Shown here: piece by piece, positions 60,970-64,000 of the stretch
How the letters are laid out: each line of letters opens with the position of its first letter
Position numbering within the stretch: the first letter of the stretch is position 1
Assembly (NCBI RefSeq): GCF_018139145.2
Contig: NC_059500.1
Location: 56,447,580 to 56,511,579, forward strand
Direction of reading: 5' to 3'
DNA length: 64,000 nt
Origin: Gymnogyps californianus
Taxonomy: Eukaryota; Chordata; Aves; Accipitriformes; Cathartidae
Translations under genes and position numbers: made by a program
The notes under the pieces: generated by a model
The model's database searches: none
The model's input: only the letters and a program-made list of their open reading frames with translations
What the model was told of the DNA's origin: nothing

Positions 60970-62082
60970 GTAAGGAGACTTACCAGAAATAGAAGATTAT
61001 AATCTGAATTTGATTGTTTTTATCTCTCTTCATAGACAGTATGTATATCTGTAGTATTTTGTGTGTGTGTGCACATGTATTCTCCTCAGAGAACGTTGGC
61101 TCAAATTTAGTATTTTTTCTTTTACCTGCATTCCATGTTCTTACTGTTCATTCAAACAAATTTGTTTTCATTGCATAAAAGCAGAATAAGACTGCAGATG
61201 GGTAGCTGTAGCATCTCAGCTGAGAAGTGTCCTGAAGTTACCACTCTGTGATGCCTAATATTTTAGGCATCATCAGCATCATCAAATTGACCCTGAATGT
61301 TCTCTTACTTAAATGTAGTGTTCATTCTTCTTGTAACTTAATCTGGAAAAGCGAGCTGTCATTGCTATATCAGGGTGAAATGAACTGTTTTATTCAGTGT
61401 GTATGAAAGACAATAAATAAATACCAACTTAACTGTTTTAAACTATGAGGAGAAAAACAGCCTTGTCTGATTTAAAAAAATAAAAATCTGTGATCACACA
61501 ATTTTACTTATTTGATACTGTCTCCATGAAGTGTGTGAAGCATTTTGTATAAAATAATATAGAGGTAAGATAATGGTCCAAGATGCCATGCTGTTATGTA
61601 GTGGTTTAGTGGTGCTTTCTCAAGAAAAAGAAGAAAACACTTGAAAATGAAACTCAAATTGACCGTCATATCCAGAGTTCTGTTTTGCCCATAACAAACC
61701 ATGAAAGGAAATATAATTATGTATGTAATTAAATTGGATAGTTCTGCACCTGGACATTTATTTCTCAAATAAGAACTAGCTTTTAAGCATTTTTAAAAAT
61801 ATGGTTGAATAGATGAGCATTGAATGCTAAAATTAAAATTGCCACTTATCCATTACTGACTCACCCAGCTTGAGAGCTTACAGATGCCGGTATAAAGTGC
61901 TTAAATAAAAAGCCTTTAAGGATGTTTCAATTTAACTGCGTATTTAGTTAGCTGCATTTACTGTGTTAACTAGCTACATTTACTGTGTTGTGCTGAAATT
62001 ACCTGTTCTGTACAAAACCTGAAATTTTTGCTTTCTTCAGAATATAAAAGAAGAGTTGTTTTTTTTTTTTTTTAAAAAACAG
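60970..62082 (+). other. TNPO1: TNPO1 intron 5 (about 1.1 kb)
   Basis: U2-type ends: donor GTAAGG, acceptor AAAAAACAG after a T-run. It holds a perfect 10-bp stem hairpin at 61249-61272 and an imperfect two-copy ~24-bp direct repeat around 61944-61988 (the ACATTTACTGTGTT-like phrase occurs twice). Nothing else is recognised. Confidence 0.9.
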
Positions 62083-62216
62083 GGTGCTTTTGGCGCTCTT
62101 CAGAAGATATGTGAAGATTCTGCTGAAATTTTAGATAGTGATGTATTGGACCGACCACTCAATATCATGATACCTAAGTTCTTGCAGTTCTTCAAGCACA
62201 GCAGTCCAAAAATAAG
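62083..62216 (+). CDS. TNPO1: TNPO1 coding exon 6
   Basis: The acceptor is AAAAAACAG ending at 62082, preceded by a T-run at about 62059-62073; the donor GTAGGT starts at 62217. The exon encodes [20 protein letters not shown], then [20 protein letters not shown], then SPKIR with the Arg codon split in phase 2. This is HEAT repeat 4. The [13 protein letters not shown] segment and the run ending in [10 protein letters not shown] are near-invariant in vertebrate transportins. The next exon (expected to start ...SHAVACVNQF in family members) is not found in the remaining 1.8 kb, so the gene continues to the right. Confidence 0.97.
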
Positions 62217-64000
62217 GTAGGTTTAGGTGTTGTACTACAGTTACCTGTTAAAATTTTATTTACATGAACAGCAAGGTTGCTATTTTGTAGATCTGTTTAA
62301 AACATGCTTATTTTTTTAAATGATCCTGCAGAGATCCACAGGGACTCCATGCATGAGTAATTTCCATGTTTATCTGCTTAGTTAATACAACAGTCTCACC
62401 TCTTTATACATCTGCCAAATGTACAATCAGCCTATGATTTTGAAAATCAACCTGTTTCTTTTAAGTTTTTGCATATTATGAAAAATTCAATGCTGTGGTT
62501 AGAACTTAATATTCTGACTAGAAAGAACAATTTTGCATTCATTTTGTAATGACTTCAGCAATGGGAGAGTCAAAATTCTTTTGCTGACAATAGTTTCTGA
62601 GTTCTTGCAGAAAAATTTTTCTACTTTAACTGCACCAAAACTTAGAAACCTCTTTTGTCTTTCAGCTGAGTCAAATTAAATGAGTTCATCACCTTTTCAC
62701 TGTAAAACTGTATTAATCTCTCCAAAGTAACAGAACTATAGGTTAGAAGAAAAATTCCAGAATTAAATTGTTATTGCTAATATTCTTTACAAAGACCTGT
62801 AGCTTTTACCCTGAAATGAGCCAACAGTGTGTCCCTACCACAAAGAAGGCTAATGGTATCCTGGGCTGCAGTGTTGCCAGCCGGTTAAGGGAGGTGATCC
62901 TTCCCCTCATCTTCCAGGTGAGGCCACACCTGGAGTACTGTGTCCAGTTCTGGGCTGTCCATTGCAAGAGAGACATGGACATACTGGAGAAAGTCCAGCA
63001 AAGGGCCATGAAGATGATGAAGGGACTGGAGCATCTCTGCTATGAGGAAAGGGCTGGGAGAGCTGGGACTGGGGGAGCTCATCAATGTATGTAAATATTT
63101 GAGGGGAGGGAGCAAAAAAGACATGGCCAGGCTCTTTCCAGTGGTGCCCAGTGACAGAACCAGAGGCAGTGGGCACAAACCGAAACAGAAGGTTCCCTCT
63201 GAACATCAGGAAACACTTTTTTACTGTGGGAATGACCAAGCGTGGCACAGGTTGCCCGCAGAGGTGATGGAATCTCCATCCTTGGAGACCTTCGAAAGCT
63301 GTCTGGACATGGTCCTGGGCAACTGGCTGCAGGTGGTCCTGCTTGAGCAGAGGGGTTGAACCAGGTGACCTCCAGAGGTGCCTTCCAAGCTCAACCATTC
63401 TGTGATTCTCTGTGACTGTGTGAAATGTGTTTTTTAACTCCTGTTTGAAAATTACATTGAAACATTCTACAACTTCAAAGTGGCAATTCTTTATTGCCAA
63501 CAGTAGTAGATGGTGAAGACTAAGAGGAAGAGCATAAATTGGGATATATCATGATAGGATTCAAATAAGATTTAGAAACTCACCTAGAATAGATGCACGC
63601 TAAGAAAAATATGTAACAAAGCATGAACTTGCTCTTGTGGAAAGATGAACTTAATAATTCTCTGGAGCTGGGAGAGATGGAGAAAACATGCTTTTTTCCT
63701 TACCACATTATACAGTCTTTCACTTTTTTCCTATGCTGCGATGTTTGTGGCTTTAAGTCTGTTAAACCAGTTTCAAGTTTAAAGCAGGCCACCTGCTGAC
63801 CTGCAGCCTGGTTTCAGTACATAGTGCTGAAGTATGAAAACTATTAGTAGTGTCAGTAAAATACTTTATATTTAAATCTATCAGGAGACAACTTCTGAAC
63901 AATGTTTTATGAGACAGTCTTCCAAGAAATGTCTGAACAGAATAGAAGTTTGGAGTTACATTAGTAAAAGTACTTTAATGGATCTTCAAAGGCTTTTACA
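62217..64000 (+). other. TNPO1: TNPO1 intron 6 (5' part; acceptor outside window)
   Basis: The donor is GTAGGT at 62217. The intron holds a sense-orientation CR1 fragment at 62819-63420. The stretches 62217-62818 and 63421-64000 are AT-rich with no coding signal, and no downstream TNPO1 exon is visible. Confidence 0.85.
62819..63420 (+). mobile_element. CR1 LINE, 5'-truncated, sense in TNPO1 intron 6
   Basis: The + strand reads [18 protein letters not shown], then [20 protein letters not shown] and [19 protein letters not shown], then with a frame change VVPSDRTRGSGHK and LLEQRG, the CR1 ORF2 C-terminus. It ends in CAACCATTCTGTGATTCTCTGTG-type 3' repeats. TGAAATG occurs at 62812-62818 and 63421-63427, a possible target duplication. 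It is the same CR1 type as the copy at 5855. A small deletion around the SVASRLRE segment and frame changes make it non-coding. Confidence 0.93.

Larger units (their letters stand above)
17855..64000 (+). other. TNPO1: TNPO1 gene, 5' part (exons 1-6; continues beyond window)
   Basis: This entry is the gene-level span from the first start codon; the transcription start lies somewhat upstream. Joining 17855-17863, 36563-36676, 40471-40546, 55651-55800, 60863-60969 and 62083-62216 gives 590 nt of uninterrupted frame, 196 codons plus two bases. Transportin-1 (karyopherin-beta-2) carries PY-NLS cargo such as hnRNP A1 and FUS through nuclear pores and releases it on RanGTP binding; this is established for the family. 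The encoded part matches the N-terminal importin-beta domain and about the first four HEAT repeats. TNPO1 is chosen over its paralogue TNPO2 because the start reads [11 protein letters not shown] rather than the TNPO2-type MDWQPDEQG, and exon 4 reads [10 protein letters not shown]. Every junction has GT-AG ends. The remaining exons, about 700 residues, lie to the right of the window. Confidence 0.95.

Noticed and set aside
62907..63500. Minus-strand open frame of 197 codons
   Set aside because: Antisense of the CR1 at 62819-63420; same explanation.

Overview
The window is eukaryotic, from a bird. It holds one recognisable protein-coding gene: the 5' part of TNPO1 (transportin-1, a nuclear import receptor) on the + strand, running off the right edge. 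The avian call rests on CR1 LINE fragments and on four solo LTRs of a family that, from general knowledge, is abundant in Neoaves (TGTCCTGGTTT...AAACCACRACA ends, 5-bp target duplications). TNPO1 is expected on the Z chromosome by known bird/human 5q13 synteny; nothing in the sequence itself proves that.

Layout. 1-17,200: intergenic DNA upstream of TNPO1, with two solo LTRs (2,630-3,222 minus; 6,597-7,217 plus), two CR1 pieces (5,855-6,466 plus; 16,295-17,040 minus) and a possible unassigned transcript 3' end near 15,043. 17,270-18,300: CpG island 1, with a CCAAT box, a GC box and a tiny first coding exon (Met-Val-Trp, 17,855-17,863). 17,864-36,562: intron 1, about 18.7 kb, with a minus-strand LTR at 23,201. 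35,930-37,290: CpG island 2, the likely second promoter; coding exon 2 lies inside it and starts Met-Glu-Tyr-Glu-Trp with a strong Kozak context. 36,677-40,470: intron 2, which carries the hallmarks of a minor-spliceosome (U12-type) intron. Exons 3 to 6 follow at 40,471, 55,651, 60,863 and 62,083. They are separated by introns holding another LTR (50,181), a dimeric tandem repeat (46,986-47,660) and CR1 pieces (56,336; 62,819).

The six exons join in frame (phases 0, 0, 1, 1, 0, 2) and encode about 196 residues, the importin-beta N-terminal domain and roughly the first four HEAT repeats, which is the Ran-binding end of the protein. Two CpG islands plus two well-placed start codons imply two N-terminal isoforms, one with a six-residue extension, as in mammalian TNPO1.

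Most other open frames are short, lie in repeats or GC-rich islands, and often begin at GTG rather than ATG; I do not support them as genes. The most noteworthy observations are the U12-type intron, the dual-promoter architecture, and the A/B-alternating ~145-bp repeat array that ends in an inverted partial copy.
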